DNA of 64,000 nt from Pseudonocardia sp. EC080619-01 (lineage in GTDB: Bacteria > Actinomycetota > Actinomycetes > Mycobacteriales > Pseudonocardiaceae), in NCBI RefSeq assembly GCF_001420995.1, contig NZ_CP012184.1, forward strand, positions 1,038,501 to 1,102,500, given 5' to 3'. The number at the start of each line of letters is the position of its first letter. Positions within the stretch are counted from its first letter, which is position 1. The translations under genes were made by a program, and so were the position numbers. Below are positions 20,718-29,397 of this stretch, piece after piece. The notes under the pieces were generated by a model. That model saw nothing but the letters and a program-made list of their open reading frames with translations. It was not told where the DNA came from and made no database searches.

Positions 20718-22505
20718 GTGACGACCACAGCGGACCGCGCGACGGCGGACCCGGCGGCGGTCGGGGGCCTGCCCGTCGCCACCGGCAGCGAGACATGGCG
20801 TGAGCTCGTGCGGGCGAGCCGCGGGCACCGGCTCCGGCTCCTCGCCGTCGTGCTGTGCGGGCTCGGCAGCGCCGCGCTCGAGCTCGCCATGCCGGTGGTA
20901 CTCGGCCGCCTCATCAACTCCGTCGCCGCCGGGACCGCCGACGCGACCACTGTCGGGTGGAGCATCGCCGCGATGGTGGGTGCGACCACGACCGGTGCGG
21001 CAGGAGCCGCTGTCACCGCCGTGCTGGCGGGTCGGTTGTACCAGACGATGCTGGCCGAGCTCCGCGAACGGCTGGTGGCCAACGCGATGCGGTTGCCACA
21101 GAGCGTCGTGGAACGGTCCGGGACCGGTGACCTGATCGCCCGCGCGAGCGACGACGTCGCGCAGATCGCCGGGTCCGCGCAACGGGTGATCCCCGCGCTC
21201 ACCTCGGCGGCGTTCACCATCGTGGTCGCGCTGGCCGGCCTGACCGCGCTGGACTGGAGGTACGGGCTCGCACTGACACTGACACTGCCGGTGTACCTGG
21301 TCGCTCTGCGCTGGTACCTCGCCACCGCGCCGAGGATCTACGCGGCACAGCGAGCCGCGGCGGGTGCACGCGCCCAGCAGATTCTGGAGTCGCTGCACGG
21401 ATTCCAGACCGTGCAGGCCTACGGACTCGGCCCGCACCGCCACGACCGGGTGATCGAGGCATCGTGGACGATGCTGCGCCACACCATGCGTGCCCGCACC
21501 GTGCAGAACATGTTCGTCGGACGGCTGAACCTGGCCGAGTACCTGGGCCTGTCCGCAATCCTGATCACCGGCTGCCTGCTGATCGGAGCCGGGACCTCGA
21601 CCGTCGGCACCGCGACCACAGCGATGCTGTTCTTCCTGCGACTGTTCGCTCCGATCACCCTGCTGCTGATGGTGATCGATGTCCTGCAGGCGGCCATCGC
21701 CGCGCTGAACCGGATCGTCGGCGTGATCACGGTGCCCGCGCACGACGGACCGGCCGGACCGGCCGGGCCGCCGACCGCGACGTCGGCGGACACCGCGGTG
21801 GCCAGGCTGCACGGCGTCAGCTTCGGCTACCCCGGTGGACCACGGGTGCTGCACGGGATCGACCTCACCGTGGGGCCCGGTGAACGGGTCGCGCTGGTCG
21901 GCGCGTCCGGCGCAGGGAAGACCACGGTCGCGAGCCTGCTCGCCGGGATCCACCGACCCGACCACGGCACCGTCACCCGACCTGATCACACGATCCTGAT
22001 CACCCAGGACGCCCACGTCTTCGCCGGCACCCTGCGGGAGAACCTGGCCCTGGCAGCACCGGACGCAGACGACGCCCGGATCGTCGCCGCACTGGACACG
22101 ACCGGCGCGGCGGCATTGCTCGGTCTGCTGCCCGACGGTCTGGACACGACCCTGGGAGCGGCCGGGCACACGCTGACCTCGGCGCAGTCCCAGCAGGTCG
22201 CGCTGACGAGGGCGCTGCTCGCCGACCCCGAACTGGCGATCTTCGACGAGGCGACCGCGGAGGCCGGGTCGAGCAAGGCCGAGCTGCTCGACCGCTGCTC
22301 GGAGGCTGCGCTGCGAGGACGGGCAGGACTGGTGATCGCGCACCGGCTCTCACAGGCCGCGACCTGCGACCGGATCGTCGTCATGGACGGCGGGCGAGTC
22401 GTACAGGTCGGCACCCACGCCGAACTGACCACAGTGGATGGACTGTACGCGCAGCTGTGGCACTCCTGGAGCGGCGGCGATCCGGTGATCGCAGACGAGC
22501 GGTGA
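20718..22505 (+). CDS. ABC exporter half-transporter with degenerate signature (siderophore export, subunit 2)
   Basis: A 595-residue permease-ATPase fusion beginning four bases after the previous stop. It has six transmembrane helices (residues about 40-320) and a nucleotide-binding domain with intact Walker A 'GASGAGKTT', Walker B 'LAIFDEATA' and switch histidine 'VIAHRLSQA'. The signature is degenerate: 'LTSAQSQQVALTRA' replaces LSGGQ. This is the mirror image of the defects in the first subunit, so the heterodimer should have one catalytic site (Walker A here, signature there) and one dead site, as in TM287/288-type exporters. Confidence 0.88.
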   Translation: MTTTADRATADPAAVGGLPVATGSETWRELVRASRGHRLRLLAVVLCGLGSAALELAMPVVLGRLINSVAAGTADATTVGWSIAAMVGATTTGAAGAAVTAVLAGRLYQTMLAELRERLVANAMRLPQSVVERSGTGDLIARASDDVAQIAGSAQRVIPALTSAAFTIVVALAGLTALDWRYGLALTLTLPVYLVALRWYLATAPRIYAAQRAAAGARAQQILESLHGFQTVQAYGLGPHRHDRVIEASWTMLRHTMRARTVQNMFVGRLNLAEYLGLSAILITGCLLIGAGTSTVGTATTAMLFFLRLFAPITLLLMVIDVLQAAIAALNRIVGVITVPAHDGPAGPAGPPTATSADTAVARLHGVSFGYPGGPRVLHGIDLTVGPGERVALVGASGAGKTTVASLLAGIHRPDHGTVTRPDHTILITQDAHVFAGTLRENLALAAPDADDARIVAALDTTGAAALLGLLPDGLDTTLGAAGHTLTSAQSQQVALTRALLADPELAIFDEATAEAGSSKAELLDRCSEAALRGRAGLVIAHRLSQAATCDRIVVMDGGRVVQVGTHAELTTVDGLYAQLWHSWSGGDPVIADER

Positions 22506-22530
22506 GCCCGCCACCGGCCACCGGGTCGCC

Positions 22531-22560
22531 TCGCCCGGACCCGACCCCCTCGCCGGGCGA
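22531..22560. terminator. Probable terminator after the exporter genes
   Basis: An 8-bp inverted repeat (TCGCCCGG at 22531-22538, CCGGGCGA at 22553-22560) starts 26 bases after the stop of the second exporter gene and before the LysR gene. Confidence 0.5.
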
Positions 22561-22696
22561 ACGGACCCGATGTGCGGATCGCAGCAACCACTCTGCGGCG
22601 ACACCATCGACTCACCGGCCGACGGCGCTCGGAGTCTCCGGACAGGCCTCCGGCGACCGGTTCACCGCGACGATCACACCGTGGAGACGTTGACGG

Positions 22697-23584
22697 ATGG
22701 AACTCAGACAGCTGAGGCACTTCGTCGAAGCGGCACGGTTGTCGCACTTCACCAGAGCCGCCGAACGACTGAACGTCGCACAGCCTGCGCTGTCCCAACA
22801 GGTCAGCGCGCTCGAGCGCGAACTCGGAGTGGACCTCTTCGAACGTCACGGAAGACGCGTCGTGCTCGCGGCCGCCGGTGAGCGTCTCCTCGCCCGCGCC
22901 GAGGTCATCCTCGCCGAGGTCGAACGCGCACGGATCGCGGTCCAGGACGAACCGGACGCCCCGAGTGGCACCACCGTCGTCGGCGCTCTGAACTCGCACG
23001 TGACCACGCTGCTCACCCGCGAGCTACCCCGGTTCCACCACCGTTTTCCCCAGGTGGATGTCGCCATCCACGAGGCGACGCCGGTAGAGATGCTGCGCAG
23101 TCTGCGCGAGGGCACCATCGACCTCGCCCTCAGCGACGATCGACTCGGCGACGGCTCGACCGCGCTGGAACGGCGACCACTCTTCGTCGAGGAGCTCGTC
23201 GTCGCCGTACCCACCGGGCATCGGCTGACCCGCCACGATCGGCTCGACCCGAAGGACCTCGTCGGCGAACGGTTCGTCAGCTATCCCCGTGGGTCGGTCG
23301 TCCGCGAGGTCCTCGTCTCACTCCTGCGAGCCGAAGAGCACGAGGCTCACATCCTCCATGAGTGCAGCACCCCCGAGAAGCTCGTGGCGAGCAATCTCGG
23401 CGTGGCACTCGTTCCACGCATGACAGCCGAAGCAGCAGTCGGGAATGTCGTCGTCAGAAGGCTGCGCCGGCCGCCTTCCCGAACGATCGGCTTGTTCACG
23501 GTCCGTGGGCGTCACCTCTCCGACGCCGCCGGCGCCTTCGTGAATCACGACTGGACACAGGGTCGGGCCGAGAACGGCGCCTGA
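22697..23584 (+). CDS. LysR-family transcriptional regulator
   Basis: A 295-residue LysR-type regulator. Residues 1-60 are the winged HTH ('MELRQLRHFVEAARLSHFTRAAERLNVAQPALSQQ', only the first part is quoted here as the family N-terminus 'MELRQLRHFVEAARLSHFTR'). The rest is the periplasmic-binding-like effector domain. It follows the exporter genes in the same direction after 191 bases, so it could regulate export, the adjacent methyltransferase cluster, or something else. The effector is unknown. Start ATG 22697 is the natural family start. Confidence 0.92.
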   Translation: MELRQLRHFVEAARLSHFTRAAERLNVAQPALSQQVSALERELGVDLFERHGRRVVLAAAGERLLARAEVILAEVERARIAVQDEPDAPSGTTVVGALNSHVTTLLTRELPRFHHRFPQVDVAIHEATPVEMLRSLREGTIDLALSDDRLGDGSTALERRPLFVEELVVAVPTGHRLTRHDRLDPKDLVGERFVSYPRGSVVREVLVSLLRAEEHEAHILHECSTPEKLVASNLGVALVPRMTAEAAVGNVVVRRLRRPPSRTIGLFTVRGRHLSDAAGAFVNHDWTQGRAENGA

Positions 23585-23708
23585 AGGTGGACCCGGTCGC
23601 GCCACACCGGCGGCACCATGTGCACTGCGGGTCAGAGTCGATCACACGTGAGTGGGCTCGGCGTCGGCCTGGTGGACGATCCGAGTCGCCCGCGACCCTG
23701 CAGTCGCC

Positions 23709-24590
23709 TCATCGTCCCGGTCCCGGGTCGGCTGTGGCGAACCACCAGGTGAAGGTGTCCCAGGTGCTCCAGTCCGGCGGGGTCCGGCCGAGCGCACGCG
23801 CCCAGTCCGCGACGTCCCGGGCGGTCGCCGACCATCCCGCGCCGGCGAACCACTGCTGCGGCGGCAGCTGCGGGCCCGCCTGCACGAATGCGGCGATCAT
23901 GTCCCGGGTCGCCGCCCCGCCGTCGATGTCGTCGAGCGCTCCGGCCAGGTCCCCCTGCGGGTACTCGGTCGCGAAGGCCGAACCCGGCGCGCTCAGCGCC
24001 CCGACCGCGGCGAGCAGGGCGGCGCAGTCCTCCGGTGCGAGATAGAACAGCAGGCCCTCGGCCAGCCAGAGTGCGGGCAGGTCCCGGTCGTACCCGGCAG
24101 CCTGCAGCGCGTCCGGCCAGTCGCCGTCGCGCAGGTCGGTGGGCACCGGCACCGCGTACGTGGTGGGCGTGAGATTCCGGCTCTCGGCCAGCAGCCGCTT
24201 CGCCCGCAGGACCTCGGGTGCGTCGATCTCGAAGATCGTGGCGTCCGGCAGCCGCATCCGGTGGGCCCGGCCGTCGAGTCCCGCGCCGAGCACGACGATC
24301 TGCCGGACCCCCTCGTCGACGGCGGAGTGCACCCGCTCGTCGAAGTACCGGGTCCGCATCGCGACGTAGTCGCGCAGGGCGTCGGCGAGCACCGAGGGCG
24401 AGCCGTCCGCGGCGCGCCACAACCGGGATACGGGTGCGTCGCCGACCGCCGCCGTCACCGCCTCGGCGATCGGGTCGGACTCGATCAGACGGTCGGGGTG
24501 CCCGAGGCCCGCGGCGCGCAGGGCCGCGATGAACACCGCCGTGTTCCCCACCCCGGACACGGCGCTCAGCACGTCGTCGGACATGGTCAT
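23709..24590 (-). CDS. SAM-dependent methyltransferase, TIGR00027/leucine carboxyl methyltransferase-like family
   Basis: A 293-residue putative O-methyltransferase. The SAM-binding motif 'IVVLGAGLDGRAHRM' (near residue 95) and 'ALWLAEGLLFYLAPEDCAALL' are typical of the TIGR00027 family common in actinomycetes; the substrate is unknown. The ATG overlaps the stop of the PrsW-like gene (ATGA), so it is last in a three-gene operon with that protease and the metallo-hydrolase. Confidence 0.88.
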   Translation of the reverse strand: MTMSDDVLSAVSGVGNTAVFIAALRAAGLGHPDRLIESDPIAEAVTAAVGDAPVSRLWRAADGSPSVLADALRDYVAMRTRYFDERVHSAVDEGVRQIVVLGAGLDGRAHRMRLPDATIFEIDAPEVLRAKRLLAESRNLTPTTYAVPVPTDLRDGDWPDALQAAGYDRDLPALWLAEGLLFYLAPEDCAALLAAVGALSAPGSAFATEYPQGDLAGALDDIDGGAATRDMIAAFVQAGPQLPPQQWFAGAGWSATARDVADWARALGRTPPDWSTWDTFTWWFATADPGPGR

Positions 24591-25513
24591 GCGTCGGTCC
24601 TCTCGTCCTGCGTCGGATGGCCCGTGCCCGGGCGCGACCGCGGGAGGACGCGCCGCAGGCAGGCGAGGCCGAGCCCCGCGACGATCACCATGATCGCCCA
24701 CGAGCAGAGTGTGAACAGGTGGGCCTGCTCCGGGGTCGGCGAGGGCAGCCGCCCGGCGGCGAGCAGCTGGTACTGCCAGACCTGCGCGGTGCGGAACCAG
24801 ACGACGACGGCCGCGATCCCGCCGGAGAGGTTCCAGACGGCGTGCAGCAGCGACACCACCAGGTACCAGCCGACCACCGGGCCGGTCACCCGCAGCCGTC
24901 CTGCCGCACGGGCGGCGGCGAACAGCGTCGCCCCGAGGACCGCGGTCCACAGCCCGTGACCGACCGGGGCGAGCAGGCCGCGAAGGATCTCGGTCTCGAC
25001 GAGGGCACGCAGGTCCAGGCCGCCCAGGCCGAGCGCGGCGTTGAACGCGTACCCCGCGGACTCGAACGCGGCGAAGCCGAGCCCGACCGCCGCGCCGAAC
25101 ACCGCGCCGTCGCGGACCGTGTAGCCGGAGAGCCGCCGGGCGAGCAGCCAGACCGCGCCGAGCTTCATCAGCTCCTCGATCAGCCCCACCCCGAGCATGC
25201 CGAGTACCGGTCCGCCGCCCTGGAGCAACCGGGTCTCCAGCAGCGAGGCGCCCAGGATCCCCAGTACGCCGCCGACGACGAAGGCGAGCACGACGTCGCG
25301 CACGGCCACGTGCTCGGTGCCCGAGTCGACCGCCCACAGGACGAAGGCCACCGGCACCAGGAAGGAGCCGAGCAGGATGACGGTCGGGATCAGCGTGGGG
25401 TTCTGCGTGGTCCAGGTGACCACCACCGTGGCGACCCAGAGCGCGAGTCCCCCGAGCAGCACCCGCAGCGCCGTGCGGTGCGCTCCCCGGCGCAGCAGGT
25501 CGCCGCCGATCAC
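24587..25513 (-). CDS. PrsW-family intramembrane metalloprotease
   Basis: A 308-residue integral membrane protein with about eight helices. The three PrsW/CAAX-protease-like active-site motifs are visible: 'EELMK' near residue 123, 'FAAFE' near 156 and 'HAVWN' near 225, together with 'GHGLWTAVLG'. Such enzymes cleave membrane-bound substrates such as anti-sigma factors. No sigma or anti-sigma gene is adjacent. GTG start overlaps the metallo-hydrolase stop (GTGA). Confidence 0.85.
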   Translation of the reverse strand: MIGGDLLRRGAHRTALRVLLGGLALWVATVVVTWTTQNPTLIPTVILLGSFLVPVAFVLWAVDSGTEHVAVRDVVLAFVVGGVLGILGASLLETRLLQGGGPVLGMLGVGLIEELMKLGAVWLLARRLSGYTVRDGAVFGAAVGLGFAAFESAGYAFNAALGLGGLDLRALVETEILRGLLAPVGHGLWTAVLGATLFAAARAAGRLRVTGPVVGWYLVVSLLHAVWNLSGGIAAVVVWFRTAQVWQYQLLAAGRLPSPTPEQAHLFTLCSWAIMVIVAGLGLACLRRVLPRSRPGTGHPTQDERTDA

Positions 25514-26832
25514 GCCCCGGTCCCCCGGCCCGCGGACACCGTCGACTCGAACGCGAAGATCCCCCTCGCCATCAGGGAGCCCTCGGCCTCACTGCAGGTC
25601 GCGTACACCGAAGCTCGTGCCCGCTGCACGCCCGCGTCGTCGGGCGCGGCACCGGCGGCCCACTCCACCAGCTGACGGGCCAGGCGCAGGTCCCCTGCGG
25701 CCACGCTCTCCTCCGCCCGCTCCACCAGGACCGCGGCCCCGCCGGCGAGCCCGGCCACCTCGGCGGCGACGGCCGCGTCCGCGGCGGGCTTGAGCCGGGC
25801 CGGGTTGCCGTCGTACCAGCCGCCGTAGAGCCGCCAGATGTTGCGCACGACGAACTCGGGCTCGTCGTAGAGCGGCTGGAGGAAGGGCTTGGCCAGCGTC
25901 ACCTCCGGCACGGAGACGGTGTGCAGGACGGTGTCGAGCGGAGCGCCGGCGTTCATCAGCTCCAGGGTCTGGGCCACGAGCGCGTCCAGGACGTCGGCTG
26001 TCTCGCCGAGCACCGCGGCGATCCGATCCCGTCCGCCGATCGGCAGGCCGTGCGCCGGGAGCAGCAGCTCCGGTTCCTCGGCCACGATCGCCCGCAGCGC
26101 GGTGGCCCACTCGTCGGGGTAGCGCTGCACCTTCTGCGGGTTGCCCGCGTTCGGGAAGTTCCAGATGAGCAGGTCGCCCGTGCTGACCGCACGCTTTCCG
26201 GGCAGCCAGGACCAGAGGTGGTCGTCGGTCTCGCCCCGCGCGTGCCGGAACCCGATGTCGAGCCCGCCGACCGAGAGGTCGAGCGCGTCACCGACGAGGG
26301 TGTCGGGCAGGGCCACGTCGGAGGGCACGAACTCCCTCGGCGCGGCGTCGAACGACGGCCGCAGCTCGTCCGAACCGGTCCCGCCCGTCCGGCCCGGGTC
26401 CATCAGCCAGCCGAACTGGCGCATGTTGATCAGCATGTTGTACCCGGCGGTGCCCCGGTAGCGGGACAGCCGGCCCGGCACGTTCTCGTGCGCGATCACG
26501 CGCGGCGCCGGGTGGCCGCGGCGGGCGGCGTCGGCGAGGACCGCACCGCTCCCGCCGACGTGGTCGAGGTGCCCGTGGGTGTAGACGAGGGTGTGCACCG
26601 GCTCGTCGCTCCACCGGCGGACGGCGTCGACGACCTCGGCGCCGGTACCGGCGCCGCTCGCGTCGAACAGCACCAGACCCTCGTCCGTGCGGACGACGAC
26701 GCAGTGCGAGAAGGACTCGACGACGGCGACGTCCTCGGCGACCTCGGACAGCTCCTGGTTCGTGCGGTTCACCGCGACGTCGCGCACACCGGTGTCGATG
26801 ATCCGGGCGGACAGGTCGAGCAGGTCGGTCAT
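25510..26832 (-). CDS. Alkylsulfatase-like metallo-beta-lactamase-fold hydrolase
   Basis: A 440-residue hydrolase. The metal motif 'YTHGHLDHVGG' lies near residue 90, with further ligands in 'HARGETDDHLW' and 'LLPAHG'. The middle segment 'VVRNIWRLYGGWYDGNPARLKP' belongs to the alkylsulfatase dimerisation domain (SdsA1/BDS1-like). It is shorter than full alkylsulfatases and lacks a clear secretion signal and most of the C-terminal SCP-2-like domain, so the substrate may differ. It heads the leftward operon with the protease and methyltransferase and is divergent from a TetR regulator. Confidence 0.82.
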   Translation of the reverse strand: MTDLLDLSARIIDTGVRDVAVNRTNQELSEVAEDVAVVESFSHCVVVRTDEGLVLFDASGAGTGAEVVDAVRRWSDEPVHTLVYTHGHLDHVGGSGAVLADAARRGHPAPRVIAHENVPGRLSRYRGTAGYNMLINMRQFGWLMDPGRTGGTGSDELRPSFDAAPREFVPSDVALPDTLVGDALDLSVGGLDIGFRHARGETDDHLWSWLPGKRAVSTGDLLIWNFPNAGNPQKVQRYPDEWATALRAIVAEEPELLLPAHGLPIGGRDRIAAVLGETADVLDALVAQTLELMNAGAPLDTVLHTVSVPEVTLAKPFLQPLYDEPEFVVRNIWRLYGGWYDGNPARLKPAADAAVAAEVAGLAGGAAVLVERAEESVAAGDLRLARQLVEWAAGAAPDDAGVQRARASVYATCSEAEGSLMARGIFAFESTVSAGRGTGA

Positions 26833-26877
26833 GGCTCCTCCGCTCTCTCGGCTGATTCACCTGTAACGATACCGAGT

Positions 26878-26890
26878 AGTATTCGATACT
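26878..26890. promoter_or_regulatory. Candidate TetR operator
   Basis: AGTAT-TCG-ATACT is a perfect 5-bp inverted repeat with a 3-base centre, in an AT-richer stretch between the divergent metallo-hydrolase and TetR genes. Short palindromes in such a spot commonly bind the divergent TetR protein; this is inference. Confidence 0.45.
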
Positions 26891-26967
26891 TCAAGGTACT
26901 GAACAGGTCCCGCCGGTCCGATACCGCCGGTGTCGTGTGGGCCGTGAGTGGACGTGGAGGTACGGAC

Positions 26968-27576
26968 GTGGTGAACGCGGGCCCGGTCCCCCGGGTGAAG
27001 CGGGACGAGGTGCGCAGCCGGCTGCTCGACGCCGCCGCCGAGGTGTTCGCGCAGCGCGGCTACGCGGCGGCCCGCCTCGACGAGATCGCCCGCGCGGCGG
27101 GATTCACCAAGGGGGCGGTGTACTCCAACTTCGCGAGCAAGCACGCCCTGCTGGCCGAGCTGATCGAGCAGCGCGTCAGTGCCCACCTCGCGACGAGCGC
27201 CGCGGAGCTGCAGGCACGGGACCGGCCCGGCCGGGCGCTGGAGGACATCGCCGAGGTGTTCGCCGACGGGATCGTCGCCGGCCCCACCTGGGCCCGGCTG
27301 CTGGTCGAGATCGCCCAGCAGGCGGCGTACGACCCGGAGGTGCGGGCGGTCTACACCGAGGTCCGGCGGAGCCTGCGCGACGAGCTGGCCGCGGCCCTGG
27401 AGCGGGCCTGCGACCGGCTCGGCCGCACCCCGGCCGTCCCGCCCGCGCAGCTCGCCCTGACCATGCAGTCGCTGCGGCTCGGCCTGGTGCTCGAGTACGG
27501 CACCGACCCGGAGCAGGTCGACCGGGACACCGTGGTCGCCGTGTTCACCGACGCCCTGCACGCCCTCGTCCACTGA
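26968..27576 (+). CDS. TetR-family transcriptional regulator
   Basis: A 202-residue TetR protein. The N-terminal HTH reads 'RLLDAAAEVFAQRGYAAARL' followed by 'DEIARAAGFTKGAVYSNFASK', the standard TetR recognition helix. The C-terminal ligand domain (residues about 70-200) has no recognised ligand. GTG 26968 has GGAGG seven bases upstream. It is divergent from the metallo-hydrolase operon and probably represses it. Confidence 0.9.
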   Translation: MVNAGPVPRVKRDEVRSRLLDAAAEVFAQRGYAAARLDEIARAAGFTKGAVYSNFASKHALLAELIEQRVSAHLATSAAELQARDRPGRALEDIAEVFADGIVAGPTWARLLVEIAQQAAYDPEVRAVYTEVRRSLRDELAAALERACDRLGRTPAVPPAQLALTMQSLRLGLVLEYGTDPEQVDRDTVVAVFTDALHALVH

Positions 27577-27588
27577 GGACGGGCGGCG

Positions 27589-27613
27589 CGCCCCGGGGAC
27601 CACAGCCGGGGCG
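27589..27613. terminator. Terminator hairpin after the TetR gene
   Basis: CGCCCCGG (27589-27596) and CCGGGGCG (27606-27613) form a perfect 8-bp stem just after the TetR stop codon. Confidence 0.55.
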
Positions 27614-27652
27614 AATCCGGCGGGCACCCGAGGGAGGTGTCCACGGCCCGCG

Positions 27653-27787
27653 TCACCGCGCTCCCCCGACCAGGTCGGCGGCCGTCCCCTCCTGCCACGG
27701 CCCGGGGTCGGTGAGGAACGTCGACTCCCCGGACGGATCCTGCCGCTCCAGCCACCGGCGCAGGGCGCGCGGAGGGGTGGACCAGTA
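27653..27787 (-). pseudogene. C-terminal remnant of an unidentified gene at the island junction
   Basis: An open stretch of about 44 codons with coding-like composition (it includes 'RALRRWLERQDPSGES' and 'DPGPWQEG') ends at TGA 27653-27655. It begins where the truncated relaxase frame loses sense, and in a different frame. It looks like the tail of a separate gene joined to the relaxase by deletion. I do not recognise the family. Confidence 0.4.
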
Positions 27788-27788
27788 C

Positions 27789-28325
27789 CAGGCCCGCGGC
27801 GACGGCCGCGACCACCGGGTGCTCGGCGGTCTCCTCGTCGCCGTCCCTGCGGGCCGCGACCTCCTTCGCTTCGAACGCGGTGTGCAGCAGGGTCACCGAC
27901 TTCTGAACGCTGAACGTCACGTCCAGGAAGGCCACGTTGTGCCGGGCGGCCTTGCCCGCCTCCGTACGGAGTTCAGCCCGTCGTTCAGGGCTCGCGTCCG
28001 GCTCACGTTCAAGAGCGGCGGCGTACAGGTCGTCCTCGGTGGCGTAGCGGCGCCCGGTATGGCCGAGGGTGGCGGCCTCGTCCCACCGGTCCGGGTCACG
28101 GAAGTGCTCGTCGCGCGGGTCGAGGAACCGCTCATAGACGGCGCGCATGTCCTGGGCATCGACGAGCCCGGTGAGGCCGAGCTTCTCGGCTCCCGCGCCC
28201 CACCAGCGCCCCGGTGGCTCCCCGTCGAGAACGGCGCCGGTGTAGTAGCTCTCGCGGCCGGTCGCGACCTCCTTGAGGAGGTACTCGGGGCTATAGCCCG
28301 AGGAGATGCTCAGCATCAGGACCAT
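27789..28325 (-). pseudogene. Truncated MobF-type relaxase (TraA/TrwC-like), N-terminal fragment
   Basis: About 178 residues match the start of actinobacterial MobF conjugative relaxases: 'MLSISSGYSPEYLLKEV', the tyrosine pair 'ESYYTGAV', 'PGRWWGAGAEKLGLTG' and 'NVAFLDVTFSVQKSVTLLH'. After 'VVAAVAAGLV' the frame continues only as low-quality sequence. The HxHxH metal site and the helicase part of a normal 900-1500-residue relaxase are missing. The protein cannot nick DNA, so the element is not self-mobile through this gene. Start may be ATG 28325 or 28316. Confidence 0.78.
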
Positions 28326-28548
28326 CCCGAAACGATCATGGAACGGGTCCGGGACCGCGTGAGTCGCGGAAGGCAGGTCCGCGGTCGGCCGGAGGCCGGC
28401 ACGCGCCCTCGGATCGTGATGCATCGGTGTGCTGCCGTTGATCTTGACGTTCTTGTACTTCGGTTGGAGTAGTCGAGGTGTGGACTGGCGCTGTGCGGGG
28501 TCGCGGGGCGCGGAAACGCGCGGGCGGTGAAGCGAGAACGTGTGTCGG

Positions 28549-29397
28549 TCATGGCCGGGCCTGCTGGTCCTCGGTGTCGGTAGCCTGTTCGGTGACGAGG
28601 TGGAGTGGGGTGGGCAGCTCGCGGAGCTCCTTGAGCGCCGCGGCGGCAGTCCCGCGGGAGACGCCCGCCGCGGTCTCGACCTCGGAGACGGTCGGCCACT
28701 CGCGGGTTCGGGCGCGGTGCGCCTCGGCGGCAGTCCGGGCGCGCTCCCGGGCCGGTGCAGCACCGGTGCGGCGGTCCGCCGGTCGCGGTGCCGGTGGGGT
28801 GAGGACCGGCGGGACGGGCGCCGGTCGTGCGGGCACCGGATGCTGAACGGGCCGCGGCTCGGTGCGGGCCGGAACCGCGGGTGCGGGCGTACAACCCGAC
28901 GTCCCGGGCTGAACGGCTGTCCGCTGTCCCGTTGAACGGTCGGGCGCCTCCGTACGGTCGGACACCCGATGGTCGACCGATCCGCCGTCGGTGGCGAGCA
29001 GGTACAGCAGGTGCGCCACGATCGCGGCGGCTACCGCCGGCCACGCCCCCACCCCGAACCGCAGCATCGGCGGGGTGGAGACGGCGGTGTCCCCGGCGAG
29101 GAACGCGGCCTGCGCCAGCCCGGAGAGACCGGCGGCAAGAACCACGACCGCCCAGGCGTAGCGGGCGGCACCTGCGCGCAGCCTGGCGGTGGCCGCGTAG
29201 GCGACGAGGGCGAGACCGTCGGTCATCACCGGGTAGAGCCAGGCGAGCGCAGCCGGAACCCGCGCGGCGACCGCGACCTCGTAGAGGCCGTGCGCGGTGG
29301 CGACCGCGGCCGCCAGTGCGACGGCGAGGCCGGGCAGCCAGATCGCCATGCGCGCGGCCCGCCCGGCGGGCGGGACATCAGGCTTCGATGCAGTCAT
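28549..29397 (-). CDS. DUF2637 membrane protein with C-terminal HTH-like segment
   Basis: A 282-residue protein. Residues about 15-130 form four hydrophobic helices with 'VMTDGLALVAYAATARL', the DUF2637 signature found on actinomycete conjugative elements. A proline- and arginine-rich linker follows, and residues 245-270 ('WPTVSEVETAAGVSRGTA') look like a winged-helix DNA-binding segment. The start ATG overlaps the upstream stop (ATGA). DUF2637 proteins are linked to plasmid transfer or spread (Spd-like), which is inferred from family context. Confidence 0.85.
   Translation of the reverse strand: MTASKPDVPPAGRAARMAIWLPGLAVALAAAVATAHGLYEVAVAARVPAALAWLYPVMTDGLALVAYAATARLRAGAARYAWAVVVLAAGLSGLAQAAFLAGDTAVSTPPMLRFGVGAWPAVAAAIVAHLLYLLATDGGSVDHRVSDRTEAPDRSTGQRTAVQPGTSGCTPAPAVPARTEPRPVQHPVPARPAPVPPVLTPPAPRPADRRTGAAPARERARTAAEAHRARTREWPTVSEVETAAGVSRGTAAAALKELRELPTPLHLVTEQATDTEDQQARP

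Noticed and set aside
28326-28548. Possible oriT between relaxase fragment and DUF2637 gene
   Set aside because: The location is right for an oriT, but I see no clear inverted repeat plus nic-like sequence, so there is not enough support.
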